Shown piece after piece: positions 1-7,526 of a stretch of 13,478 nucleotides of DNA. The DNA comes from Alphaproteobacteria bacterium (lineage in GTDB: Bacteria > Pseudomonadota > Alphaproteobacteria > Sphingomonadales > Sphingomonadaceae): the NCBI GenBank assembly GCA_028869975.1, contig JAGWQR010000198.1, positions 1 through 13,478 on the forward strand. Reading direction: 5' to 3'. Every line of letters starts with the position of its first letter. Position 1 is the stretch's first letter. The position numbers were made by a program, and so were the translations under genes. Below the pieces are notes generated by a model. The model was not told the origin of the DNA, made no database searches, and saw only the letters and a list, made by a program, of their open reading frames with translations.

Positions 1-957
1 GCCGCGCAGGCGCGTGCCGCCGAAGCGCAGGCCCAGCGCGATGCCATGCGCCTCCAGGTGGTGGCTGAAGTGGCGCGCACCTATCTTGATCTGCGCACGG
101 TGCAGACCCGTTTGCAGCGCAACCATACTGAGCGCATGCTGCGCACCGATATATCGGCGCTGTGGCGCAAGCGGGTGAATGCGGGTGAGTCGGCCGAGGA
201 CAGTCTGCGCTCCGCCGACCAGCAGCTCGACACATTGCTCGGCGATGAAAACCGGCTCGATGCGCAGGCTCATGCCGATATTTACGCGCTCGCCACGCTG
301 ACCGGGCAGGCGCCCGGCATTGCACTCGATCTGTCGCACGCCCCCCAACTGCCCGAAATTGTTGCAGCCGGAATCCGATCGGAACTGCTGCAACGCCGCC
401 CGGATATTCGCGCCGCCGACGCCGATCTCGCCGCCGCCACCTTTGATATTGGTGCCGCCAAAGCCCAGCTCTACCCGCATTTTTCGATCATGGGCGGGCT
501 GGGGCAACAGGCGCAGCATGGTAGTGATCTCTTTTCCGGCGACAGCACGCGCTTTGTCATCGGCCCCTCGTTTAGCTGGCCGATTTTCAACGCGGGCCGG
601 ATCAAGGCGCAGGTGCGTGGCACGCAGGCACGCGCCGACGCCGCGCAGGCCGCCTATGAAAAGGCGGTGCTCGGCGCGCTCGCAGACAGCGAAACTGCGC
701 TCAACCGGTATGCCAACGACAAACTGGCCTATGCCAATGCCGCATCCGCCAACGAAAATGCAAGAGATCTGGCGAGGCTCGCAAAATCGCGCTTCGAGGC
801 GGGCGAGGATGACCGGGTCCAGATGCTTGAAGCGCAGGCTTCGGCACTCGCCAATGCGCAATCGCTCGAAACTGCGCGTGGCGATGCACTGGCCGCCTAT
901 GTCGCGCTCTCCAAGGCACTGGGCGGCGGCTGGGAAATGCCGCCCGCCACCCGCTAG
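1..957 (+). CDS. RND efflux outer-membrane channel (OprM/NodT/TolC-type), 5' end missing
   Basis: This is the C-terminal part (318 codons, open from base 1) of an outer-membrane factor that would form the trimeric exit duct of a tripartite drug or metal efflux pump. The reading frame is open upstream of the first ATG at 46, so that Met is internal. It shows long Ala/Gln/Arg-rich amphipathic helices typical of the periplasmic tunnel. The family signature RRPDIRAAD lies at about window codons 132-140, followed by LYPHFSIMGGLG, SWPIFNAGRIKA, and a closing helix ending ALGGGW, the usual C-terminal end of the NodT/OprM subgroup. The N-terminal lipobox and first half of the first OEP repeat lie outside the window, and partner pump genes would be expected upstream. 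It converges on the next gene with only 6 bases between stops. Family is confident; substrate is unknown. Confidence 0.93.
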   Translation, partial: AAQARAAEAQAQRDAMRLQVVAEVARTYLDLRTVQTRLQRNHTERMLRTDISALWRKRVNAGESAEDSLRSADQQLDTLLGDENRLDAQAHADIYALATLTGQAPGIALDLSHAPQLPEIVAAGIRSELLQRRPDIRAADADLAAATFDIGAAKAQLYPHFSIMGGLGQQAQHGSDLFSGDSTRFVIGPSFSWPIFNAGRIKAQVRGTQARADAAQAAYEKAVLGALADSETALNRYANDKLAYANAASANENARDLARLAKSRFEAGEDDRVQMLEAQASALANAQSLETARGDALAAYVALSKALGGGWEMPPATR

Positions 958-963
958 TCCGGT

Positions 964-1440
964 TTACAGTGCTGCCTCAATATCTTCCCTGAGTGATTCC
1001 GGTTTGTCCGTCGGGGCATAGCGCTTGAGTACGTTCCCATCTTTGCCGATCAGGAATTTGGTGAAGTTCCACTTGATACTCTCGCTGCCCAGCAATCCCT
1101 TTTTCTTAGATTTGAGGTGCTTGTAAAGCAGATCAGCTCCCGCACCATTCACCTCGATCTTGGCGAGTATCGGAAACGTCACATCATAGGTCAATGAACA
1201 GAAGGACGCGATCTCGTCTGCCGTACCCGGCTCCTGTGCGCCAAACTGGTTGCATGGAAAGCCGAGGATCGTCAGCCCTTTGTCTTTGTAATCCTCGTAA
1301 AGCTTCTCAAGCCCCTCATATTGCGGCGTCAGCCCGCATTTGGATGCAACATTGACGATCAGAATCGGCCCCGGCGGCACGTCCTTGAGCAGGTAATCAC
1401 TGCCATCTGCGGCCTTCACTGTAAAGTCACGTACGTTCAT
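964..1440 (-). CDS. Glutathione peroxidase-family thiol peroxidase
   Basis: A 158-residue member of the GPx family, reducing H2O2 and organic hydroperoxides. The peroxidatic cysteine is Cys35 in NVASKCGLTPQY. The other catalytic-site residues are visible: Gln in FPCNQFG (about 61-67) and Trp-Asn in KWNFTKF (about 123-129). Cys81 in FCSLTYDVTFP matches the position of the resolving cysteine of yeast Gpx3 (Cys82), so thioredoxin is a more likely reductant than glutathione (inference from family). I chose the ATG at 1440 because GAGGAG sits about 7 bases upstream of it; an in-frame ATG at 1455 lies inside that stretch and has no better ribosome site. It follows glmM by 28 bases and is probably the last gene of the minus-strand block. 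No signal peptide is seen, so it should be cytoplasmic. Confidence 0.93.
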   Translation of the reverse strand: MNVRDFTVKAADGSDYLLKDVPPGPILIVNVASKCGLTPQYEGLEKLYEDYKDKGLTILGFPCNQFGAQEPGTADEIASFCSLTYDVTFPILAKIEVNGAGADLLYKHLKSKKKGLLGSESIKWNFTKFLIGKDGNVLKRYAPTDKPESLREDIEAAL

Positions 1441-1468
1441 GGCTGTTCTCCTCATTCAGAAAAACGCA

Positions 1469-2815
1469 TCAGTCCCCTGCAACACTCTGCACAGCATCGC
1501 AAATTGCTCCTACCCAGTGCCTGACTTGCGCAGCGTCATCGCCCTCGGCCATCACCCGGATCAGCGGCTCGGTGCCCGACGGGCGGATGACCAACCGCCC
1601 CGTGTCGCCCAGCGCCTTTTCAGCCTCGGCGATTTTCGCCTTGACTGTCGCATCTTCGAGCGGCTTGCCGCCTGCAAAGCGCACATTCTTGAGCAGTTGC
1701 GGCGCAGGCTTGAAAATGTTGAGCAGCGCGCTTGCTTCCGCCCCCTGCTCGACCATCGCCGCTAGGATTTGCAGCGCGGCAAGCAGCCCGTCACCGGTTG
1801 TCGCGTGATCGGACATGATGATATGCCCTGATTGCTCGCCACCGAGGTTAAAGCCGCCGCTCCGCATCCGCTCCAGCACATAACGATCGCCTACTGATGT
1901 GCGCTCCAGCCCGATGCCCTGCGTTGCCAGATAGCGCTCCAGACCCAGGTTCGACATGACGGTTGCGACCAGCCCGCCGCCTTTCAGCCGACCCGCCTTC
2001 GCCCATTGTGTCGCGATAAGCGCCATCAACTGGTCACCATCAATGATAGTGCCGCGTTCATCGACCACGATCAGCCGGTCGGCATCGCCATCGAGTGCAA
2101 TGCCGATATGCGCCGCCGACGCCACCACGGTCTCCTGCAACGCCTGCGGCGATGTGGAGCCGCACTCATCATTGATGTTCTTGCCGTTGGGCGACACACC
2201 AATCGCGATCACCTCCGCCCCCAGCTCCCAGAGCACCGAGGGCGCAACTTTATACGCGGCCCCATTGGCGCAATCGACTACGATGCGGAGCTGATCGAGC
2301 CGGAGACGCTGAGGGAAGGTCGATTTGATCGCGTGCATATAGCGGCCCGGCGCATCATCCACCCGGCGCGCACGGCCAATATCGGCGGAGGGCGCGAGAT
2401 TAACCTGACTTTCGAGCAGCGCCTCGATCGACAGCTCATCCTTGTCGGAGAGTTTATACCCATCCGGGCCGAACAGCTTGATGCCATTATCCTCGAACGG
2501 ATTATGGCTCGCCGAAATCATCACGCCCAGATCAGCGCGCATCTCACGCGTCAGCATGGCCACCGCAGGCGTGGGCAGCGGGCCGACCTGCACCACATCC
2601 ATACCGACGGCGGTAAACCCCGCCACCAGCGCCGACTCCATCATATAGCCCGACAGGCGCGTATCCTTACCAATCAGCACGCGGTGGCGATGATCGCCGC
2701 GCAGGAAATGCTTGCCCGCCGCCATGCCAACCTTCATCGCCATTTCGGCGGTCATCGGCGACACATTGGTGCGCCCGCGAATGCCATCGGTACCAAAAAA
2801 CCTGCGTGATCCCAT
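1469..2815 (-). CDS. glmM: Phosphoglucosamine mutase GlmM
   Basis: Converts glucosamine-6-phosphate to glucosamine-1-phosphate, the step before GlmU on the way to UDP-GlcNAc for peptidoglycan and lipid A. It starts FFGTDGIRG, as the family does. The phosphoserine loop SASHNP has its active Ser at about residue 103, the Mg2+ loop DGDADR is at about 242-247, the sugar-recognition motif GGEQSGH at about 325-331, and the phosphate-binding RPSGTEP at about 411-417. The length of 448 is normal. The ATG at 2815 is preferred because GGGGAAG lies 4-5 bases upstream. An in-frame TTG at 2827 immediately after the holA stop would add four residues but would place the Shine-Dalgarno inside the coding region. 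It directly follows holA, not the ftsH-folP setting known from E. coli, so expression is likely tied to the leuS block. Confidence 0.97.
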   Translation of the reverse strand: MGSRRFFGTDGIRGRTNVSPMTAEMAMKVGMAAGKHFLRGDHRHRVLIGKDTRLSGYMMESALVAGFTAVGMDVVQVGPLPTPAVAMLTREMRADLGVMISASHNPFEDNGIKLFGPDGYKLSDKDELSIEALLESQVNLAPSADIGRARRVDDAPGRYMHAIKSTFPQRLRLDQLRIVVDCANGAAYKVAPSVLWELGAEVIAIGVSPNGKNINDECGSTSPQALQETVVASAAHIGIALDGDADRLIVVDERGTIIDGDQLMALIATQWAKAGRLKGGGLVATVMSNLGLERYLATQGIGLERTSVGDRYVLERMRSGGFNLGGEQSGHIIMSDHATTGDGLLAALQILAAMVEQGAEASALLNIFKPAPQLLKNVRFAGGKPLEDATVKAKIAEAEKALGDTGRLVIRPSGTEPLIRVMAEGDDAAQVRHWVGAICDAVQSVAGD

Positions 2816-2827
2816 GATCTTCCCCAA

Positions 2828-3841
2828 TTATTTCAACCGCGCGGCGACGCGCACAATCGCCAGCAATTCTGCCGCAACAAACATATCGGCGTTCACCGAC
2901 GACCCCATAACCGCACGGCGGCAGGTGAGCAATCGCGTATGCGCGGCGCTGAGCTTGTCGCTCGTCCAGCGCTGAAGCTGCGCCGCGATGACCGGCTTGT
3001 CCTTCCAGAAAATCGCGCGCCCGGCCGTCTCCATCACCTGCCGCAGCGCATTGCCGCCATCCACTTCGGCACGCAACCGCGCCAGCAGCAGCACGCGCGC
3101 CCCCAGCGCATTGAGGATCCGCACGCCTTCGCCGCCGATCCGTGCCAGATCGTCATTCACCGCGCCTGCGCGCCCGTCCATAACATGATTGACCAGCGCG
3201 TTGACATCGCCTTCCGCGCTGTCGGCGGCAAGCGCATCGAGCGTTCCCACTTCCAGCGTCGCAACGCGGCCCGGCTCCGCATCAAGATAGAGCGCGAATT
3301 TGGCAATCTCCTGCCCAATCACCGCCCGGTCTGAGCCATTCGCCTCAACAATCCGCCGGGCCACTGGCGCATCAATCTGGAGGCCATGCTCGCGGCCCAG
3401 AGCGATCACCATGCGCACCGCGTCCGCCGCATCAGGCACATAGGAGGCGAGCGCGAGCACCGCCGGATGTTCGAGCGCGCGCTTCACCAGCGCAGATGTT
3501 TTGGGTAGTGCGCTTGCAATAATCACCACCGGATTGCCGGTTGAAGGCAGATCGAGCAGCGCGTCAAGCGCGGGCACCACCTCATCACCGCCGCTTACAC
3601 GAAGCCACTTCTTGCTCGCAAACATCGAAAAGGCCGCCGCCTCATCGGCGAGCCGTGCCGGGTCCACCTTCAGTTCGGCACCGTCAAGATCAATCCGCTC
3701 GGCGTCCGCGCCCATCGCCTTGGCGAGCCGCCCGGCGAGCGCGTTCGAGGTCGCCTCATCGGGGCCATAAAGCAGGGCTGCCACCACCGCGCTATCTTGC
3801 GTATCAAACGCGCGCTCAACCTGCGCGCGTGTCGCCCTCAT
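2828..3841 (-). CDS. holA: DNA polymerase III subunit delta HolA
   Basis: Delta subunit of the clamp loader, the wrench that opens the beta sliding clamp. It has 337 residues, close to the 343 of E. coli. The N-terminus carries the vestigial nucleotide-fold segment ALLYGPDEA without a working P-loop, as is normal for delta, which does not hydrolyse ATP. Sequence conservation in the family is low, so the call leans on overall pattern (middle helix-rich region with GREHGLQID, C-terminal collar segment with LLTCRRAVMGS) and on gene order: leuS-lptE-holA is the arrangement in E. coli too. The ATG at 3841 overlaps the lptE stop by 4 bases (ATGA), suggesting translational coupling. It is followed at once by glmM. 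Confidence 0.92.
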   Translation of the reverse strand: MRATRAQVERAFDTQDSAVVAALLYGPDEATSNALAGRLAKAMGADAERIDLDGAELKVDPARLADEAAAFSMFASKKWLRVSGGDEVVPALDALLDLPSTGNPVVIIASALPKTSALVKRALEHPAVLALASYVPDAADAVRMVIALGREHGLQIDAPVARRIVEANGSDRAVIGQEIAKFALYLDAEPGRVATLEVGTLDALAADSAEGDVNALVNHVMDGRAGAVNDDLARIGGEGVRILNALGARVLLLARLRAEVDGGNALRQVMETAGRAIFWKDKPVIAAQLQRWTSDKLSAAHTRLLTCRRAVMGSSVNADMFVAAELLAIVRVAARLK

Positions 3842-4335
3842 TGTGCCTTTGCCTGATGGCGGGCATAAACCGCGATCCGCCCCACAATCTGATCGGCCAC
3901 CGTCTGGCTCAGCCGCTCGATCGCGCTGTTTTCGGCGGCAATCGTTGCATATTCCGATGACACAACGTCAATCGATTCATCCGAGCCCGCCGTATCATCG
4001 AGCACGGTCTGCCCGGTTTGAAGATCAATGAGCTGAAACCGCGCGCGCAGACTGCGGCGTTCGCGCGTCACGATATTTGTGGTTGTGATGCCGGTGCCGA
4101 GAATCTTGTCGTCCAGACTGGTTTCAAGCTGGTAGCGCGCCTGCGTGCTGCCCGCTTCACCGAGCCGGTCAACCAGCGCCTGATGCATCAGCCAGCCATT
4201 TTTGCCCTCAATCCCCTGCACACTGACGCTGCCATAGAAAGCGCCGACTGTGCCATGTGCACCATTCGAATAGAGCGGGTGCATCCCGCAGCCGGGCAGC
4301 GCGAGCATCAGGGCAAAGGCGGCGAAGCGTTTCAT
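3838..4335 (-). CDS. lptE: LPS assembly lipoprotein LptE
   Basis: Outer-membrane lipoprotein that plugs and folds the LptD barrel, the final exit of lipopolysaccharide to the cell surface. A short signal peptide ends in the lipobox LPGC with Cys16 as the lipidated residue, followed by GMHPLYSNG. The Cys-Gly-x-His-Pro-Leu-Tyr run is a hallmark of the alphaproteobacterial LptE family. It has 165 residues, the usual size. The middle of the protein (YQLETSLDD... RFQLID..TGQTVLDD) reads as alternating strands, as expected for the LptE fold. It sits between leuS and holA with 4-base ATGA overlaps on both sides, so all three are probably translated as a coupled unit. Confidence 0.94.
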   Translation of the reverse strand: MKRFAAFALMLALPGCGMHPLYSNGAHGTVGAFYGSVSVQGIEGKNGWLMHQALVDRLGEAGSTQARYQLETSLDDKILGTGITTTNIVTRERRSLRARFQLIDLQTGQTVLDDTAGSDESIDVVSSEYATIAAENSAIERLSQTVADQIVGRIAVYARHQAKAQ

Positions 4336-6845
4336 GCCACGATGTTAACCAGTCGATCAGGCACCGCAATCACCTTTTTCGGCGCGGCGCCGGCAAGGTT
4401 GGCGATGATTTTGGGGCTGCCAAGTGCGGCCGCTTCGAGTGCGGCCTTGTCGAGGCCCTTCGCGACCATGATCGTGTCGCGCAGCTTGCCGTTGACCTGC
4501 ACCGCGATGGTCACTTGCGTCTCGATCAAGAGCGCCGGATCATGTGCGGGCCAGGCTTGATCGGCGATCAGGCCGGAATCGCCCAATTTCTTCCACGCTT
4601 CCTCTGCCAGATGCGGCAGCATCGGCGCAATTAGCAGCACGAGCGTACGGATGGCTGCGCCGCGTGTAGCGGTGGGCGGCGCTTTCTCGATGTCATTGGC
4701 GAGCGCATGAACTTTCGCCACCGCCTTGTTGAAAGCCAGCGCCTCAATGTCCGCGCCGACCCCCGCAATCGCGCGGTGGAGCGCCTTGGCGAGCAGCACA
4801 TCCTCGCCCGTAGCCTCCGTATCCAGCGTATCCACCAGCCTCCAAATCCGGTTCACAAAGCGCCACGTGCCTTCAATCCCTGCCTCCGACCATTCAAGAT
4901 CGCGCTCGGGCGGCGAATCCGACAGCATGAACCAGCGCACCGCATCGGCACCATATTGATCGAGAATCGGTTCGGGATCGACCGTGTTCTTCTTCGATTT
5001 CGACATCTTTTCGATGCGGCCCAGCGTCACCGCCCCGCCATCAAGCGTCTGCCAGCCATCCCCGGCGCGCTTCACTTCCTCGGGTGACAGCCACGCGCCT
5101 GACGCGCTCTTGTACGTCTCATGTGTCACCATCCCTTGCGTGAACAGGCCCTTGAACGGCTCGGCGACATCGAGCTTGCCGATATGTTTGAGCGCGCGCG
5201 TCCAGAAGCGCGCATAGAGCAGGTGGAGGATCGCATGTTCGATCCCGCCTATATATTGCCCGACCGGCAGCCAGGCCTGCGCCTCTTCGGTGTCAAACGG
5301 TTTGTCCTTGGGCTGACTGGCGAAGCGGATGAAATACCAGCTTGAGTCGACAAACGTGTCGAGCGTGTCGGTCTCGCGGCGCGCCGGCTCGCGGCAGTTG
5401 GGGCAATTAACATGCTTCCAGCTTGGGTGCCGCTCGAGCGGATTGCCGGGGACATCAAACGACACTTCCTCGGGCAATGTGATGGGCAGGCTGGCGCGCG
5501 GCGCGGGCAGCACCCCGCAGAAATCGCAATGGATGATCGGGATCGGCGTGCCCCAATAGCGCTGGCGCGACACGCCCCAGTCGCGCAACCGCCACACGGT
5601 GGTTCCTTCGCCCCAGCCTTCATGCTCGGCGCGGGCAATGACAGCCGGCTTGGCGCTCTCCACGTCCATCCCATCAAGGAAGCCCGAATTCACCAGCCTG
5701 CCGTGGCCGGTGTAAGCCTCGTCACCCTCGAACACGGGGTCGGTTGTGTCGCCGTCAGCCACCACGCGGTGGACGGGCAGTCCGTATTTGCGGGCGAAAT
5801 CAAGATCGCGCTGGTCATGCGCCGGGCAGCCGAACACCGCGCCGGTGCCATACTCCATCAGCACAAAATTGGCGATGTAAACCGGCAGGGTAATGTCCGG
5901 ATCGAGTGGATGATGCACCCGCAATCCGGTATCATAGCCCAGCTTCTCGGCAGTCTCGACCTCGGCGGCCGCCGTGCCCGAGTGCTGGCACTCGGCGATG
6001 AATGACTTCGCCTGATAGTCATGTTCAGCCAGCGTTGTGCTAAGCGGATGATCCGTCGCAATCGCTGCAAACGACGCGCCGAACAGCGTATCAGGCCGGG
6101 TGGTGAACACATCGATTGTGTCCAGTGAATCGACGACATTGAAGGTGAATTTCAGCCCCTGGCTTTTCCCGATCCAGTTCTCCTGCATCAGCTTGACCTT
6201 ATCGGGCCACGCCTCGAGCGTATCCAGCCCTTCCAGCAATTCCTCAGCAAAATCGGTGATTTTCAAGAACCACTGGCTCAGCTTGCGCTTCTCGACCAGC
6301 GCGCCCGAGCGCCAGCCGCGCCCGTCGATCACCTGCTCATTGGCGAGCACGGTCATGTCCACCGGATCCCAGTTGACCGCCGATTCCTTGCGGTAAACCA
6401 GCCCAGCCTTGTAGAGATCAAGGAACAGCGCCTGCTCATGGCCGTAATAGTCCGGCTCGCAGGTGGCGAGTTCGCGCGACCAGTCGATCGCCAGCCCCAG
6501 GCGCTTCAACTGCGCTTTCATCGCCGCGATATTGGCGCGCGTCCATGAACCGGGGTGCACCTTCTTTTCCATCGCGGCATTTTCGGCGGGCATCCCGAAC
6601 GCGTCCCAACCCATCGGGTGGAGCACGGCATGGCCGGTCATCCGTTTGTAGCGCGCGAGCACATCGCCCATCGTATAGTTGCGGACATGCCCCATATGGA
6701 TGCGCCCGGAGGGATAGGGGAACATCTCCAGCACATAAGATTTGGGGCGCGGGTCGCTGGCATCAGGCGTTTTGAAGCTCTGGCGCGCTTCCCATTCCTG
6801 CTGCCAGCGCGCATCCGCCCGGAACGGATTGAAACGCTCGCTCAT
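4332..6845 (-). CDS. leuS: Leucyl-tRNA synthetase LeuS
   Basis: Class I aminoacyl-tRNA synthetase charging tRNA-Leu, 837 residues (E. coli 860). The HIGH-type motif is HMGH at 50-53 within YPSGRIHMGHVRNYTMGD. The KMSKS loop is at 613-617 (EKMSKSKKNTVDPEPI). The CP1 editing domain is at roughly 225-415, with the threonine-rich TTRPDT at 248-253 and the conserved Asp of PAHDQRD at about 344, so proofreading should be intact. Two cysteine pairs (Cys440/443 and Cys481/484) mark a zinc-ribbon-like insertion. The C-terminal tRNA-binding domain ends in KKVIAVPDRLVNIVA. The ATG at 6845 is 9 bases after the stop of the DUF3576 gene, with only a weak AG-rich ribosome site, so its translation may depend on the upstream gene. 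The stop overlaps the lptE start. Confidence 0.98.
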   Translation of the reverse strand: MSERFNPFRADARWQQEWEARQSFKTPDASDPRPKSYVLEMFPYPSGRIHMGHVRNYTMGDVLARYKRMTGHAVLHPMGWDAFGMPAENAAMEKKVHPGSWTRANIAAMKAQLKRLGLAIDWSRELATCEPDYYGHEQALFLDLYKAGLVYRKESAVNWDPVDMTVLANEQVIDGRGWRSGALVEKRKLSQWFLKITDFAEELLEGLDTLEAWPDKVKLMQENWIGKSQGLKFTFNVVDSLDTIDVFTTRPDTLFGASFAAIATDHPLSTTLAEHDYQAKSFIAECQHSGTAAAEVETAEKLGYDTGLRVHHPLDPDITLPVYIANFVLMEYGTGAVFGCPAHDQRDLDFARKYGLPVHRVVADGDTTDPVFEGDEAYTGHGRLVNSGFLDGMDVESAKPAVIARAEHEGWGEGTTVWRLRDWGVSRQRYWGTPIPIIHCDFCGVLPAPRASLPITLPEEVSFDVPGNPLERHPSWKHVNCPNCREPARRETDTLDTFVDSSWYFIRFASQPKDKPFDTEEAQAWLPVGQYIGGIEHAILHLLYARFWTRALKHIGKLDVAEPFKGLFTQGMVTHETYKSASGAWLSPEEVKRAGDGWQTLDGGAVTLGRIEKMSKSKKNTVDPEPILDQYGADAVRWFMLSDSPPERDLEWSEAGIEGTWRFVNRIWRLVDTLDTEATGEDVLLAKALHRAIAGVGADIEALAFNKAVAKVHALANDIEKAPPTATRGAAIRTLVLLIAPMLPHLAEEAWKKLGDSGLIADQAWPAHDPALLIETQVTIAVQVNGKLRDTIMVAKGLDKAALEAAALGSPKIIANLAGAAPKKVIAVPDRLVNIVA

Positions 6846-6854
6846 TGTTGCCGC

Positions 6855-7298
6855 TTAACCGGTGAACCCGCTCCGACGCAAATCGCGCGCGCGGGTCAGG
6901 ATGATGTCCTCCAGCTTCTGCACGGTAGCGGCCTCCACCGGCGCATCAACCCATTGGCCGTTCTGCGCCACCTGGCGTGATGCAGCAACGCGAAGCGCAT
7001 CGGCACGCAATTCCTGATCGAGGATGGTCACGGTCAGCTTCATCCGCTCTGCTGGGTTGTGCGGGTTGAGATACCAGTCGGTAACGACGACACCACCGTT
7101 CGAATCGGTTTGAGCGAGTGGCGCGAACGAGAGCGTATCGAGCGTGGCGCGCCACAAATACGCATTGACACCAATCGTCGTCAGCCGGGCGGGTGCAATC
7201 TGCATGGTGTGCGCCGCCTTGTTGTGGTGCGCGCATCCGCCGGACACAATGATGAGTGAACATGCTGCCACCAACCCAATTCGCTGCTTGAAATTCAT
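6855..7298 (-). CDS. DUF3576 family putative lipoprotein
   Basis: A 147-residue exported protein of the DUF3576 family, which I know mainly from alphaproteobacteria; its function is undescribed as far as I know. The N-terminus is a signal peptide (KQR, then a hydrophobic core to Val18) followed by SGGC with Cys22 as candidate lipid anchor. The -3 residue is Ser rather than the usual Leu, so the lipobox is atypical. The family core is clear: IGVNAYLWRATLDTLSF at about 42-58, GGVVVTDWYLNP at about 68-79, and ILDQELRADALRV at about 92-104. The ATG at 7298 is chosen because GAGGA lies about 7 bases upstream and the signal peptide begins there; the open frame continues to 7427 but codes nothing signal-like. 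First gene of the minus-strand block, 9 bases before leuS. Periplasmic or membrane-anchored location is inferred. Confidence 0.9.
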   Translation of the reverse strand: MNFKQRIGLVAACSLIIVSGGCAHHNKAAHTMQIAPARLTTIGVNAYLWRATLDTLSFAPLAQTDSNGGVVVTDWYLNPHNPAERMKLTVTILDQELRADALRVAASRQVAQNGQWVDAPVEAATVQKLEDIILTRARDLRRSGFTG

Positions 7299-7332
7299 AA
7301 TTATCCTCAATGTCGCAAAGATTCTGAAGCCG

Positions 7333-7360
7333 TCTATACCCGCTTGACGCCTTGGAGCAA
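7333..7360 (-). promoter_or_regulatory. Candidate sigma-70 promoter for the DUF3576-leuS block
   Basis: Read on the minus strand, TTGCTC (7355-7360) and TATAGA (7333-7338) are separated by 16 bases. They match the -35 and -10 consensus at 3/6 and 4/6 positions. Transcription would begin near 7326, giving a leader of about 28 bases to the ATG at 7298. It is the best-looking promoter in front of this gene block by eye, but housekeeping promoters in alphaproteobacteria are loosely conserved, so this is tentative. Confidence 0.35.
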
Positions 7361-7421
7361 GCGGCGATGGAGCATAACATACACGCTTCCCCGATAAACT
7401 TTTCACGTTCATCATGTGCAT

Positions 7422-7431
7422 CGTCATGACG
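7422..7431. promoter_or_regulatory. Perfect 10-base palindrome CGTCATGACG, possible operator
   Basis: CGTCATGACG is fully self-complementary. With one mismatched pair the symmetry extends to 16 bases at 7419-7434. It lies in the divergent control region, about 60 bases upstream of the candidate minus-strand -35 and about 95 bases upstream of the plus-strand gene, and touches the CRP-like site next to it. No named regulator is recognised. A 10-base perfect palindrome can occur by chance. Confidence 0.25.
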
Positions 7432-7432
7432 G

Positions 7433-7448
7433 TGTAACAAATATCACA
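7433..7448. promoter_or_regulatory. CRP/FNR-family-like binding site
   Basis: TGTAA-N6-TCACA matches the CRP consensus TGTGA-N6-TCACA at 9 of 10 defined bases, and the symmetry extends one more pair outward (GTGTAA/TCACAC, 7432-7449). Its centre is about 86 bases upstream of the ATG at 7527. A weak promoter TTGCTG (7472-7477) with 17-base spacing to TGCTAG (7495-7500) would put transcription start near 7507 and the site near -66, a typical activating distance for CRP-family proteins. It could equally act on the divergent leuS block. The match is seen; regulator identity is inferred. Confidence 0.4.
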
Positions 7449-7526
7449 CAGGTTTGCTAAAAATACTGAGGTTGCTGACCTTTCGTTCAGGATGTGCTAG
7501 CCGGACTCATGTATTAGGGCAGGAAT

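Noticed and set aside
2006..2809. 267-residue plus-strand open frame opposite glmM
   Set aside because: Shadow of glmM: Arg/His-rich, no motifs, and the opposite strand carries every GlmM signature.
2816..2827. TTG start at 2827 for glmM
   Set aside because: Would place the GGGGAAG ribosome site inside the gene; ATG 2815 gives the usual family N-terminus.
7401..7408. TTTCACGT resembling half of a ParB site (parS)
   Set aside because: The other half (GTGAAACA) is missing; it continues TCATC. No parA or parB is in the window.
7299..7427. Upstream extension of the DUF3576 gene
   Set aside because: No signal peptide features in the extension, and a good ribosome site and classic signal peptide start at 7298. 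The stretch is better explained as promoter.
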